64,000 nucleotides of DNA, taken from NCBI GenBank assembly GCA_900541715.1, contig UQLI01000004.1, forward strand, positions 1 through 64,000, written 5' to 3'. Position numbers and translations under genes: made by a program. Position 1 is the stretch's first letter, and each line of letters starts with the position of its first letter. Below, in pieces: positions 33,347-42,155 of this stretch. The notes below the pieces were generated by a model. It was given only the letters and a program-made list of their open reading frames with translations, made no database searches and was not told the origin of the DNA. The DNA is from an uncultured Collinsella sp. (GTDB lineage Bacteria > Actinomycetota > Coriobacteriia > Coriobacteriales > Coriobacteriaceae).

Positions 33347-34413
33347 TGTGGGAAGCCGATGACTCTCAGGACCTGTGGGCGACGCCCGGCAACTCGCCGG
33401 CGGCATCCATGGCGCACGGCGAGCGCATGGTGGGCTCGGAGCTAACGCCCGAGGACCTCGATGTCGACCGCACTTTGCGCCCCCAGCGCCTGGACGACTA
33501 CTGTGGCCAGGAGCACATCAAGCAGAGTCTGCGCGTGTTGATCGAAGCGGCGCAGAGCCGTGGCGAGACGCTCGACCACGTGATTTTCTCGGGTCCTCCG
33601 GGCCTGGGCAAGACCACGCTGGCCACCGTTATCGCCAACGAGCTGGGCGCTCAGATCAAGACCACGAGTGGCCCTGCCATCGCGCGCACGGGTGACCTGG
33701 CGGCCATCCTTACTAACTTGCAGCCGGGTGATGTGCTGTTTATCGACGAGATCCACCGCCTCAACCGTTCGGTCGAGGAGGTCCTGTACCCCGCGATGGA
33801 GGACTTTGCCCTCGATATCGTGATTGGCAAGGGTCCGGCGGCTCGCTCGATTCGCCTGGATATTCCCAAGTTTACGCTGGTAGCGGCAACGACCCGCTCA
33901 GGCATGTTGACCGGCCCGTTGCGCGACCGCTTTGGCATTTCATATCGCCTGGATTACTACACGGTCGAGGAGCTCGCGCAGATTGTGACGCGCTCGGCGA
34001 CTATCCTGGGCGTGACGATCGACCACCCCAGTGCACTCGAGATCGGCTCGCGTTCGCGCGGCACGCCACGTCTTGCCAACCGCCTGCTCAAGCGCGTGCG
34101 CGACTATGCGCAGGTGCGCGGCAACGGTCCCATTGAGCTCGATATCTGCCGTCAGGCACTCGAGTTCTTTGAGATCGACGAGCTCGGCCTGGACTGGATG
34201 GATATTCGCATTTTGGAGACGCTCGCCAAGACGTTCTCCGGTCGTGCCGTGGGACTTACGACCCTTGCCAGCGCGGTGGGCGAGGACCCGGGCACGCTCG
34301 AGGATGTCTATGAGCCCTATTTGCTGCAGTGCGGGTTGATGATTCGTACGCCGCAGGGCCGTCAGGCAACCCTTCGCACCTTTGAGCACCTGGGGATTGA
34401 ACCTACCGTTTAG
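33346..34413 (+). CDS. ruvB: Holliday junction branch migration ATPase RuvB
   Basis: A 355-residue AAA+ motor that drives branch migration with RuvA. It has LRPQRLDDYCGQEHIKQSL, Walker A GPPGLGKTT (~84-92), Walker B LFIDEIHRLNR, sensor 1 VAATTRSGMLTGPLRDRFG and the C-terminal winged helix TPQGRQAT. ATG 33346 overlaps the ruvA stop (TGATG); a GTG one codon earlier is the alternative. It is the last gene of the SOS-controlled operon. Confidence 0.95.
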   Translation: MWEADDSQDLWATPGNSPAASMAHGERMVGSELTPEDLDVDRTLRPQRLDDYCGQEHIKQSLRVLIEAAQSRGETLDHVIFSGPPGLGKTTLATVIANELGAQIKTTSGPAIARTGDLAAILTNLQPGDVLFIDEIHRLNRSVEEVLYPAMEDFALDIVIGKGPAARSIRLDIPKFTLVAATTRSGMLTGPLRDRFGISYRLDYYTVEELAQIVTRSATILGVTIDHPSALEIGSRSRGTPRLANRLLKRVRDYAQVRGNGPIELDICRQALEFFEIDELGLDWMDIRILETLAKTFSGRAVGLTTLASAVGEDPGTLEDVYEPYLLQCGLMIRTPQGRQATLRTFEHLGIEPTV

Positions 34414-34557
34414 GGCGCTTTATTTTGGCGGGCTGTTGGGCTATCGCTGGGCATCGGGTAAACATATCGCCGTTCATCGGTTATGGGCGTTTTACTATTG
34501 CGCGCCCGTGCTATGCTGAATTGGTCTTTTTCTCATTCGGTAACGAAAGGACCGCCC

Positions 34558-36225
34558 ATGCCTACTGACATCGAAATCGCACGTTCTGTCACGCCGCTGC
34601 CTATTACCGAGGTGGCCAAGAACGCCGGCGTCGACGTTAAGCACCTTATTCCGTACGGCTTCGACAAGGCTAAGGTCGACTATTCACTGCTCAACGAGCC
34701 GACTGATCACCAGGCCAAGCTCGTTCTCGTGACCGCTATCAACCCAACGCCTGCGGGCGAGGGCAAGACCACCACGACCATCGGTCTGGCCGATGGCCTG
34801 CGTCGCCGCGGCGTCAAGAGCGCCGTGGCCCTGCGCGAGCCTTCGCTCGGCCCCGTCTTTGGCGTTAAGGGCGGTGCTGCCGGCGGCGGCTGGGCTCAGG
34901 TCATCCCCATGGAGGATATCAACCTGCACTTTACCGGTGACTTCCATGCTATTGGTGCCGCCAACAACCTGCTGGCCGCCATGCTCGACAACCATATTCA
35001 GCAGGGCAACCAGCTCGGTATTGACGTTAAGCGCATCACTTGGAAGCGCGTCGTCGATATGAACGACCGTCAGCTGCGCCACGTCATCGACGGCATTGGC
35101 GGCAAGGCCCAGGGCGTGCCGCGCGAGGACGGCTTCGATATCACCGTTGCCTCCGAGGTCATGGCGATCTTGTGCCTGTCCACGAGCATCAACGACCTCA
35201 AGGAGCGCCTGGGCGAGATCGTCGTCGGCTACAGCTTTGCCGGCGAGCCCGTCCGCGCCCGTGACCTTAAGGCTCAGGGTGCCATGGCGGCCCTGCTCAA
35301 GGACGCGCTCAAACCCAACCTGGTGCAGACGCTCGAGGGTACGCCCGCGTTTGTCCACGGCGGTCCCTTCGCCAACATTGCCCACGGCTGCAACTCCATC
35401 ATGGCCACGCGTATGGCGATGCGCTTTGGCGATGTCGCCATTACCGAGGCCGGCTTCGGTGCCGATCTGGGTGCCGAGAAGTTCCTCGACATCAAGTGCC
35501 GCATGACGGGCGTTCGCCCCAGCGCCGTCGTGGTCGTCGCGACCGCTCGTGCGCTGAAGTACAACGGTGGCGTCGCCAAGGCCGACCTCAACGAGGAGAA
35601 CCTCGAGGCACTCAAGGCTGGCATGCCCAACCTGCTGCGTCACGTCGACAACATCCAGAACGTTTATGGTCTGCCCTGCGTAGTCGCCATCAACCGTTTC
35701 CCGACGGACACCGAGGCTGAGCTTGCGCTCATCGAGTCCGAGTGTCAGAAGCTCGGCGTCAACGTTAAGCTTTCCGAGGTCTGGGCCAAGGGCGGCGAGG
35801 GCGCGCTCGACCTGGCCGATGAGGTCATGCGTCTGATTGAGCAGCCGAGCGAGCTCAAGTTTGCCTACGAGGACGGCGCCGATGTTGCCGATGCCCTCGA
35901 GGCCGTCGCCACCAAGGTTTACCGTGCCGACGGCGTCGACTTTACGCCGGCTGCCAAGCGTCAGCTCGCCGAGCTGCGCGAGAACGGCTTTGGCAACCTG
36001 CCGGTGTGCGTCGCCAAGACGCAGTACAGCTTTAGCGACAACGCCAAGGCCCTGGGCGCTCCCGAGAACTTCCGCATCACGGTGCGTGAGCTCAAGGTTT
36101 CCGCCGGTGCCCACTTTGTGGTCGCACTGACTGGCAGCGTTCTGACCATGCCGGGCCTGCCCAAGGTCCCCGCGGCCGAGAACATCGACGTCGACAACGA
36201 CGGCAACATCACCGGCCTGTTCTAA
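34558..36225 (+). CDS. fhs: Formate--tetrahydrofolate ligase
   Basis: A 555-residue cytosolic enzyme making 10-formyl-THF from formate, THF and ATP. It has the P-loop TPAGEGKTTTTIGLADGLR (~63-81), REPSLGPVFGVKGGAAGGG, EAGFGADLGAEKF and the late LTGSVLTMPGLPK. Length is normal. It feeds one-carbon units to purine synthesis, or runs in reverse to make ATP. The next two steps, FchA and FolD, are encoded at 46623-48112. ATG 34558 follows CGAAAGGACCGCCC. A strong terminator closes the unit. Confidence 0.95.
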   Translation: MPTDIEIARSVTPLPITEVAKNAGVDVKHLIPYGFDKAKVDYSLLNEPTDHQAKLVLVTAINPTPAGEGKTTTTIGLADGLRRRGVKSAVALREPSLGPVFGVKGGAAGGGWAQVIPMEDINLHFTGDFHAIGAANNLLAAMLDNHIQQGNQLGIDVKRITWKRVVDMNDRQLRHVIDGIGGKAQGVPREDGFDITVASEVMAILCLSTSINDLKERLGEIVVGYSFAGEPVRARDLKAQGAMAALLKDALKPNLVQTLEGTPAFVHGGPFANIAHGCNSIMATRMAMRFGDVAITEAGFGADLGAEKFLDIKCRMTGVRPSAVVVVATARALKYNGGVAKADLNEENLEALKAGMPNLLRHVDNIQNVYGLPCVVAINRFPTDTEAELALIESECQKLGVNVKLSEVWAKGGEGALDLADEVMRLIEQPSELKFAYEDGADVADALEAVATKVYRADGVDFTPAAKRQLAELRENGFGNLPVCVAKTQYSFSDNAKALGAPENFRITVRELKVSAGAHFVVALTGSVLTMPGLPKVPAAENIDVDNDGNITGLF

Positions 36226-36250
36226 GCCTGCTGTCCATAGCTGCTAGCCC

Positions 36251-36286
36251 GCCCCGCCGCGCCCACAAGGCACGGCGGGGCTTTTT
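36251..36286 (+). terminator. Rho-independent terminator of fhs
   Basis: GCCCCGCCG (36251-36259) pairs perfectly with CGGCGGGGC (36273-36281), followed by TTTTT. Confidence 0.85.
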
Positions 36287-36404
36287 GATCCTTAGGCCCG
36301 CGCATGTCTTGTAGATACCGACGGACTCTGCCCATCATAGGCTTTTGCGCGGGTAGAATGCATGGATAACTTGAGGCTCACGCGCGACGGAAAGGAATCG
36401 TTGC

Positions 36405-37391
36405 ATGGATCAGGACAAGACAACCGTGATGGGCGGCTACGGTTCCGCGCAGGCTGGCGATAGCGCCGATGCGACCCGCGTTGTTCCCAACCCCGGTTAT
36501 ACCGACCCCGCCGCGACGCAGCCTTCTGCCGAGCCCACCCGGGTTATGGGCTATGGCGACACGGCGCAGGATTCTTACGCTGCATCTTCGCAAGGCCCCT
36601 ATGGCAACGCAGCTCCGGATCCGTTTGATTACGCGCCGCAGGATTCTTATGCTGCCTCGACGCCGAATCCCTATGACAACCTGCCGCAGAATCCCATTCC
36701 GCAGCCTCAGCAGACGACGTATATGCCTCGCACGGCGCAGCCTCGCTACGAGTCGCGCGAGCCGTATCGCGAGTACCCCAAGTCGATTCCGCAATATGAC
36801 GAGGACGAGGAGAAGAAGCCATCGCGTTCGTCGAGCGTGATCAAGAAGATCCTGATTGTGCTGGCGATTTTCTTTGCCCTTTCGATTGTGTTCGCCGTTG
36901 TGTCGGGCATGCTCAACAAACGAGGAGCTACAACCAGCACGACGGCCGAGCAGACAGAGGTCACCCAAGCGGGTTCAGTAGAGCTGAGCGATATTCCGGG
37001 GCAGTACTGGTCCAACGCCAAAAAGCTCCTCAAGTCGCGCGGGGCCGATCTTTCGAATGCCGTGGTCCTGACTGATGATGGCTCAACGCCCGTCGTCGAT
37101 GCCAACTGGGTCGTTACTTCTGCCTACTATAACGACAGCGGCAACCTTGAAATTCAGCTCACGCACAAGAACGGCTTGGGCAACTCGTCCGACGGACAAA
37201 GCGGTACCGACAGCTCGAGCTCCAACACGCTGGAGGACTTGAGCAACAAGGCACAGGAGTTGGGAGACAAGGCGCAAGAGCTGGGCGATACGGCCCAGAA
37301 CCTGGGCGACACCGCGCAGAACTTGGGCGACATGGCGACGGATGCCTGGAACGCCCTGCAAAACGGCATCTCGGGCGCGCAGGGAAACTAG
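36405..37391 (+). CDS. Single-pass membrane protein with PASTA-like segment and helical repeats
   Basis: A 328-residue protein that I do not recognise. Residues 1-140 are a Pro/Tyr/Gln/Asp-rich, disordered cytosolic part. A membrane helix follows KKILIVLAIFFALSIVFAVV (~146-165). Outside, residues ~190-250 (SDIPGQYWSNAKKLLKSRGA ... NWVVTSAYYNDSGNLEIQLT) look like a PASTA or lipoprotein-like alpha/beta module. The end contains about five near-copies of a seven-residue unit (KAQELGD, TAQNLGD), which should form an amphipathic helix or coiled coil. ATG 36405 follows GAAAGGAATCGTTGC. The orientation (type II) is inferred. A wall-sensing or scaffold role is possible but unproven. Confidence 0.7.
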   Translation: MDQDKTTVMGGYGSAQAGDSADATRVVPNPGYTDPAATQPSAEPTRVMGYGDTAQDSYAASSQGPYGNAAPDPFDYAPQDSYAASTPNPYDNLPQNPIPQPQQTTYMPRTAQPRYESREPYREYPKSIPQYDEDEEKKPSRSSSVIKKILIVLAIFFALSIVFAVVSGMLNKRGATTSTTAEQTEVTQAGSVELSDIPGQYWSNAKKLLKSRGADLSNAVVLTDDGSTPVVDANWVVTSAYYNDSGNLEIQLTHKNGLGNSSDGQSGTDSSSSNTLEDLSNKAQELGDKAQELGDTAQNLGDTAQNLGDMATDAWNALQNGISGAQGN

Positions 37392-37409
37392 CGGACGAGC
37401 GGAGCGGGG

Positions 37410-38591
37410 CTACAGCTGCTCGGCCGGACGCTCGGGCGAGCTAAAGCCCGAATCGAACGTGACGACGCACGAGACGTCGGGCCGGCGCTCATGCACGATG
37501 CGCGTGACGAGCTCCAGCAGCTCCTCGTCGGATATGTCAAAGCCGTCGGGACGCACCAGGTCAAACGAAACGAACCCGTCGTGCTCGTGCAGGTCGTGGA
37601 TGGAGAGCGCGGGATCGATCTGCATGACGCCGCGCTTGACCCAGCCGCGCAGGTCGTCGCCGGTTGTCGCGATGGGGTCGCAGTGCAGCGTGATCCCAAT
37701 GCCCATCTGGCGCTTGATGTCGTGCTCGATGGTGTCCAGGATCTCGTGGTGCTCAAACGCGTCGCCCTCGCCGGGCATCTCCACGTGGGCGCTGGCAAAC
37801 TGACGACCGGGGCCGTAGTCGTGCACCATCAGGTCGTGTGTGCCCAAGACCTGCGGATAGGACATGATCTTGTCGCGGATTGCCTGGACGAGCTTGGGGT
37901 CGGGCGCTTGCCCCAGCAACGGGCTGATGGCGTTGCGCACTAGGCCCATGCCGCTGATGCAGATGAAGATGCCCACACCCAGGCCTGCCCAGCCATCGAG
38001 GTCAAAGCCGGTCGTCTGCGAAATAAGCGCCGCCACCAAGACCGAGCCCGAGGTGATGACGTCGTTTTTGGAGTCCTGTGCTGTGGCGATGAGCGTCTCC
38101 GAGTCGATGCGATCGCCCAGCGTGCGGTTGAACGCTGCCATCCAGAGCTTAACGAGCATGGACAAGACGAGGGCGGCTAAGGAGAGCACCGAATATGCAG
38201 TGGGGGAAGGCTTGATGATCTTAGTGACCGACTCGAGGATCAGATTGATGCCGACGGCGCAAACCAGGACGGCGACGAACAGGCCGGCGAGGTACTCATA
38301 GCGACCGTGGCCATAGGGGTGGCCTTCGTCTGCCGGGCGGCTGGCAAGGCGGAACCCGAGCAGGCTCACGATGTTGCTCGAGGCATCGGAGAGGTTGTTG
38401 AAAGCGTCGGCGATGAGGGAGACGGAGCCGGCGAGCAGGCCCGCGATGCCCTTGGCCAGGCACAGGGTGATGTTGAGGCCAATGCAGACGAGGCCTGCGG
38501 AAAAGCCCGCGTTGGTGCGGCAAGATGCATCGACCGGCTCGCTCTCGCTGCCGGGAACAAGCGTATGTACCAGCCGATTTACAAATAGCAT
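37410..38591 (-). CDS. Cation diffusion facilitator family transporter
   Basis: A 393-residue metal/proton antiporter of the CDF family. It has six membrane helices with the metal-site segments LIADAFNNLSDASSN (helix 2) and TAQDSKNDVITS (helix 5). The histidine signature GHPYGHGRYEY lies between helices 2 and 3. A cytosolic C-terminal domain (THDLMVHDYGPG ... SAHVEMPG) follows, extended by about 70 residues. Zn, Mn or Fe export is likely; the metal cannot be told. ATG 38591 is preferred because GAGGACGAC precedes it; ATG 38612 is an alternative. Confidence 0.9.
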   Translation of the reverse strand: MLFVNRLVHTLVPGSESEPVDASCRTNAGFSAGLVCIGLNITLCLAKGIAGLLAGSVSLIADAFNNLSDASSNIVSLLGFRLASRPADEGHPYGHGRYEYLAGLFVAVLVCAVGINLILESVTKIIKPSPTAYSVLSLAALVLSMLVKLWMAAFNRTLGDRIDSETLIATAQDSKNDVITSGSVLVAALISQTTGFDLDGWAGLGVGIFICISGMGLVRNAISPLLGQAPDPKLVQAIRDKIMSYPQVLGTHDLMVHDYGPGRQFASAHVEMPGEGDAFEHHEILDTIEHDIKRQMGIGITLHCDPIATTGDDLRGWVKRGVMQIDPALSIHDLHEHDGFVSFDLVRPDGFDISDEELLELVTRIVHERRPDVSCVVTFDSGFSSPERPAEQL

Positions 38592-38728
38592 AGCGGTCGT
38601 CCTCACAATCATGTTTAAGGGGATAGTGTAGCTCGCGCGGGGGCGCCGTGCACCGATGCTCAGAAAATGCAGCAATAGTCTGCCGGTGCTAACGAGCGAG
38701 CCTTCTCGTCTGCCTGGGTGGTCCATTT

Positions 38729-38744
38729 TGGGCCACATGGGTAT
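38729..38744 (+). promoter_or_regulatory. Third, weaker copy of the lipoprotein-gene palindrome
   Basis: TGGGCCACATGGGTAT matches the 16-bp palindrome found before both lipoprotein genes (TGGGACACATGGCCCA in their sense) at 12 of 16 positions. It lies ~65 bp before the zinc-ribbon gene and ~20 bp before a possible -10 (TACTTAAT). Confidence 0.35.
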
Positions 38745-38809
38745 GGGCATGTGCCTGTTTGCTCGACATACTTAATGTCGACAGCCCCTGTGCAAAGGAG
38801 GACGTTTCC

Positions 38810-40147
38810 ATGGACGAGATGTTTGCCATTAAATGTCAAAACTGCGGCGGCCCTATGTACTCGCACCAAGCTAAGCGCAGCTTTGAGTGCGCTTATTGCG
38901 GTGCGGTCATTCCGTGGCAGGCGGACGCCGGAGAGCCCAAGAGCGCTTTGGGCATTCGCCATACGCCGTTGACGGTAGTGGATGGACTGCTCAAGCTCAC
39001 GCATGTGTCGCAACTCGAGCGCCCGGAGGACCCGGACTGGTATTTCTTCAATTCGCACTGGCGCAATCAGTCGGTCCTGGAACATCTGCTGTGGGAGGAC
39101 CGCGGCACGGCGCAGGAGTTCCAAGAAGCGACGCACGTGAGCATTCCTTGTCCCTTCTGCGGAGCGTCCTTTGAGGGCGAGTCAACGCAGCGTGTGTTTG
39201 AGTGCCCGTCCTGCGGCAACAAGATCGGCATTGCCGACCTGCTCAAGCCCGGTACCTTCAGCAAGCGTCTGACCATGGGCGTGGGTGCAGAGTATGTGCC
39301 GGAGCAGGGTATTCCCTGCGAAATCTCGCCGCAGCAGGCACGTGCCAACGCGCTGCAGCTGGTGCGCCAGTATCCGGATGCCTTTGCCGGGCACGACGTG
39401 GAAGACGCGATCCAAAACGACATGATGCTCTTCTATTTCCCCATGGCGCTGGCGGACTTGCGCATGATGGCGAGCTTCCCGGGCAAGGGCCTGAGCAAGG
39501 AGGCCTTGGTGTACTACGAGGTGCTCGACTGGGCATACCCCAGGGCAAACTACCTGGACGTTCGCCTCATGGGCATTTTGGAGCCGTGGGACTTTGCCAA
39601 GGTCGGTCCGTTCGATCCCGCCATGCAGGAAGGTGACTTTCGCGTTGTCTCAGTCGATGCGTCTACCAAGGACCAGGTGGTCATTGATAAGTTGGCGCTC
39701 GACGTTGCGGGCAACGACGCCGAGGCTGTACTGGGGCTCAATAAAAAGAGCATTCGCATGTGGGCGCGCAAGGCCCGCAAACATAAGGACGGCCTGGTGA
39801 TGGTGCCGGTCTACTTTGTCGATCGTCCGGCGACAGACGGCCGCGATGGCGAGCAGGTGCGCATTGCCGTAAACGGCCAGACGGGCCGCGCGGCCGCGGT
39901 GGTGTTTAGCGACAAGCGCGAAACGCATATCGTGGCGCCGCTCAGCCCGAGCCTGCATCTGTCCGGTGAGAGCACCGTGCACGCCACGCCCGTCGAGGTC
40001 AAATACGTTAAATCGCCCTTCCTGTACCAGATCGTGCGCCGTGGAGGCGGCGAGCAACCGCGCCAGGTTGCAGCCGCCGTCGAGGGTTCCTACCGAGAGG
40101 AGAAGCCCAAACGCCGCGGTCTGCTGGGTGCGCTATTTGGGAAGTAG
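38810..40147 (+). CDS. Zinc-ribbon protein of unknown function
   Basis: A 445-residue soluble protein with two four-cysteine zinc ribbons: CQNCGGPMYSHQAKRSFECAYC is interrupted here as CQNC...CAYC (~9-30), and CPFC...CPSC lies at ~113-136. The remaining ~300 residues (LMGILEPWDFAKVGPFDPAM, IRMWARKARKHKDG, MVPVYFVDRPA) form no domain that I recognise. The end is basic (EEKPKRRGLLGALFGK). Proteins of this design may contact nucleic acid or membranes. ATG 38810 follows AAAGGAGG, a very strong ribosome site. The upstream region carries a palindrome like that before the lipoprotein genes at 44811 and 45634. Confidence 0.75.
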   Translation: MDEMFAIKCQNCGGPMYSHQAKRSFECAYCGAVIPWQADAGEPKSALGIRHTPLTVVDGLLKLTHVSQLERPEDPDWYFFNSHWRNQSVLEHLLWEDRGTAQEFQEATHVSIPCPFCGASFEGESTQRVFECPSCGNKIGIADLLKPGTFSKRLTMGVGAEYVPEQGIPCEISPQQARANALQLVRQYPDAFAGHDVEDAIQNDMMLFYFPMALADLRMMASFPGKGLSKEALVYYEVLDWAYPRANYLDVRLMGILEPWDFAKVGPFDPAMQEGDFRVVSVDASTKDQVVIDKLALDVAGNDAEAVLGLNKKSIRMWARKARKHKDGLVMVPVYFVDRPATDGRDGEQVRIAVNGQTGRAAAVVFSDKRETHIVAPLSPSLHLSGESTVHATPVEVKYVKSPFLYQIVRRGGGEQPRQVAAAVEGSYREEKPKRRGLLGALFGK

Positions 40148-40572
40148 GGGAGTAGCACCGGTTGTTGCCGTAAGGTGATGGCCGGGGGTGCGGGGCAGCT
40201 CTCAGGAGTGCGGGCTGCCGTCTGATTGTTTGAGGGTGCCAGATGTAAATAAACAGTGGAGCGGCTGCAAAAGAGCCTCCTCACTGGGTAAAATCAGGTT
40301 GCGCCGCGGAACCCGCTCCTCAGCTAGTCACACTTCGGAAGCGCGGGCAACGCAGGTATTATCGTCTAAAGGGCCGGCTGCAACCGGCCCTTTTCTGTGG
40401 CAGCCAATGGACCCACATCAGACGAAGGCCGCGTCTTTGCCTGTCAGGTCACGCTCGCCAGCCACGGCTAGAATGTCGTTGCCGGCGTCCATGACCGGTA
40501 TTGTTTCGTAGCGTGCGTCGCAACCGCGAGTGCGCCTGCGACGGCTGCGGTGGCTTCGGTCGCAACGTGCTG
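40148..40572. other. 425-bp gap: possible small RNA and a coding remnant
   Basis: No complete gene is visible. The first ~220 bp ends at the terminator 40368-40394, which is too far from the zinc-ribbon stop to belong to it simply, so a small RNA of roughly 100-200 nt could end there. On the minus strand, 40423-40510 reads YETIPVMDAGNDILAVAGER and on to a stop, like the C-terminus of a real protein, but no start or body is present. It may be a gene remnant. Confidence 0.3.
40368..40394 (+). terminator. Rho-independent terminator without an obvious gene
   Basis: AAAGGGCCGG (40368-40377), loop CTGCAA, CCGGCCCTTT (40384-40393), then T. The stem is a perfect 10 bp. Confidence 0.75.
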
Positions 40573-41622
40573 CTACCCTTGCGTTTCGCCATTGGTCGCT
40601 TCGTTGATGGCGCGGTACTCGGCACTCAGCTCGCGCGCCAGCTCTTCCTTGCTTGGAAGATACGGCAGGTATTTGGCGGCAAACACTTGGTCGTTGTCTT
40701 CGGGCAGCGTGTACTCGACAATCGAATCGCTTTTGTCCGCGCAGAGCACGATGCCTATGGGCGGATTGTCGCCTTCGTTCATGAGCTCGCGCGTGTAGTA
40801 GTTCACATACATTTGCATCTGGCCCAGGTCCTGATGCGTAAGGTCGTCCGTCTTAAGGTCGATGAGCACGAAGCAGCGCATCAGATAGTTGTAAAAAACA
40901 AGGTCAATATAGAAATGGCGCCCATCAAAGGTGATGCGCTTTTGGCGCGCCTCGAAAGCGAAACCACGGCCAAGCTCCAGCAGGAACTTCTGAAGATGCG
41001 TGATGAGCGCCTGCTCTAGATCGCTCTCGCGAAACGCAGTATCGTCCGAGAAACCTAAAAACTCCAGTACATATGGGTCGCGGATGATATCCTCGGGGCG
41101 ACGAGCCGGGGCGCTCTTTTGGATTTCCTGGGTGACGGCCTCCTTGTCCTTGCTGGCAAGTAGGCGCTCGCGGAACATGGTGTTGATCTGGCGTTCGAGC
41201 TGACGCGTGCTCCAACGAGAATCGGCGCATTCGTTCATGTACCATGTTCGAGCATCAGGGTCGGTTATACGCGATAACCTGCGGTAATGTGTCCAATTCA
41301 ATTCGGAACGCAGCGCGTTCCGGATTGGGAACGCAAGATAAAACTGACGCATGTATCTTAAGCTTCTGGCGTTGAAGCCTCTGCCAAAATCCTTAGTCAA
41401 TCTAACGGCAAGTTCGTCGATCAGTGCATCGCCATACTTGGCGCGCTCCTCTCCGCCCTGTTCATCAACAATACTCTTGCCGATCTCCCAATATGCCTCA
41501 ACCATCGCAAAGTTAACGGCGGTATAGGCCTTGTCGCGAGCGGCGTTGAGAATCGAGGAGACCTGCTTGTAAAAACCTTCGGGCACGATTGCCGATTCTC
41601 CACGGTTTACTAGTTCACCCAT
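40573..41622 (-). CDS. PDDEXK nuclease domain protein, DUF1016 (YhcG) family
   Basis: A 349-residue protein with the DUF1016 N-terminal helical domain (ARDKAYTAVNFAMVEAYWEIG, RSLRYMRQFYLAFP) and the C-terminal PD-(D/E)XK-like nuclease (DGRHFYIDLVFYN ... CFVLIDLKTDDL, where the D and DLK are the expected acidic and lysine residues). The family is often found near restriction or defence genes and is frequently mobile. Here it stands alone. The start at ATG 41622 is preceded by GTG 41625 and an AAAGTGGGG element. It is slightly richer in AT than its neighbours, which fits transfer. Confidence 0.88.
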   Translation of the reverse strand: MGELVNRGESAIVPEGFYKQVSSILNAARDKAYTAVNFAMVEAYWEIGKSIVDEQGGEERAKYGDALIDELAVRLTKDFGRGFNARSLRYMRQFYLAFPIRNALRSELNWTHYRRLSRITDPDARTWYMNECADSRWSTRQLERQINTMFRERLLASKDKEAVTQEIQKSAPARRPEDIIRDPYVLEFLGFSDDTAFRESDLEQALITHLQKFLLELGRGFAFEARQKRITFDGRHFYIDLVFYNYLMRCFVLIDLKTDDLTHQDLGQMQMYVNYYTRELMNEGDNPPIGIVLCADKSDSIVEYTLPEDNDQVFAAKYLPYLPSKEELARELSAEYRAINEATNGETQG

Positions 41623-41790
41623 CACTGTCGCCCCACTTTCCTCTTGTGGAATGCATCTTTAACGCATTTAGTTTGAAGCCTCGCGCGGACACGAATTGCT
41701 ATGTTGTCTGGCACCTTCGCATGGGAGCCTTGCGGTGGTTAAAATGTGACCATAGAGGCAGTTTTAGCGAACCCCGCGGGAGTGACGCGT

Positions 41791-42060
41791 ATGGACAACA
41801 ACACGCTGCTGTTCCAGGACAAAGGTTCGGGTAGGTTTAAAGACGTCAAGATCTACCCTAACCGCATCGAGGTGCTCAAGAAGGGCACTTTTGGTGGCAA
41901 GCACACCGAGATTGTTTATCTTAAGGACATTACGGGGGTCAGCAGGATCAAGGGCCGCGACGTTTTCCTACGTAACAGGCTGTTGACTGCCTGTGTCTTT
42001 AGTCTGAGCAGCCGCTCCCAAGCTCAGGAGTTCGTGAATGCGCTGAACATGGTGATGTAG
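41791..42060 (+). CDS. Small PH-like domain protein
   Basis: An 89-residue beta-rich protein: LFQDKGSGRFKDVKIYPNRI, VLKKGTFGGKHTEIVYLKDI, GVSRIKGRDVFLRN, and the closing helix SQAQEFVNALNM. The order of seven strands and one terminal helix resembles a PH/GRAM-like module of the YokE/SHOCT-adjacent type, often found in short bacterial proteins. ATG 41791 is supported by GGGAGTG eight bases upstream; GTG 41746 would add 15 residues with a poorer site. It is convergent with the PI-PLC gene, with a hairpin between them. Confidence 0.65.
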   Translation: MDNNTLLFQDKGSGRFKDVKIYPNRIEVLKKGTFGGKHTEIVYLKDITGVSRIKGRDVFLRNRLLTACVFSLSSRSQAQEFVNALNMVM

Positions 42061-42082
42061 CCGATAACGGTGTTCGGGCTAA

Positions 42083-42119
42083 GGTAAAAATCGGGGCGCA
42101 GAACGGTATTCTGCGCCCC
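42083..42119 (-). terminator. Terminator of the PI-PLC locus (minus strand)
   Basis: GGGGCGCAGAA (42093-42103), loop CGGTA, TTCTGCGCCCC (42109-42119). On the minus strand the stem is followed by GATTTTTACC, a good T run; it may also slow plus-strand readthrough. Confidence 0.8.
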
Positions 42120-42155
42120 CCCAATTGAGTCGATGTGTCTAAAAGGCGGGCTTGC

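Noticed and set aside
34684..36114. Long minus-strand frame opposite fhs
   Set aside because: Antisense shadow of a highly conserved gene; no start signal and no domain.
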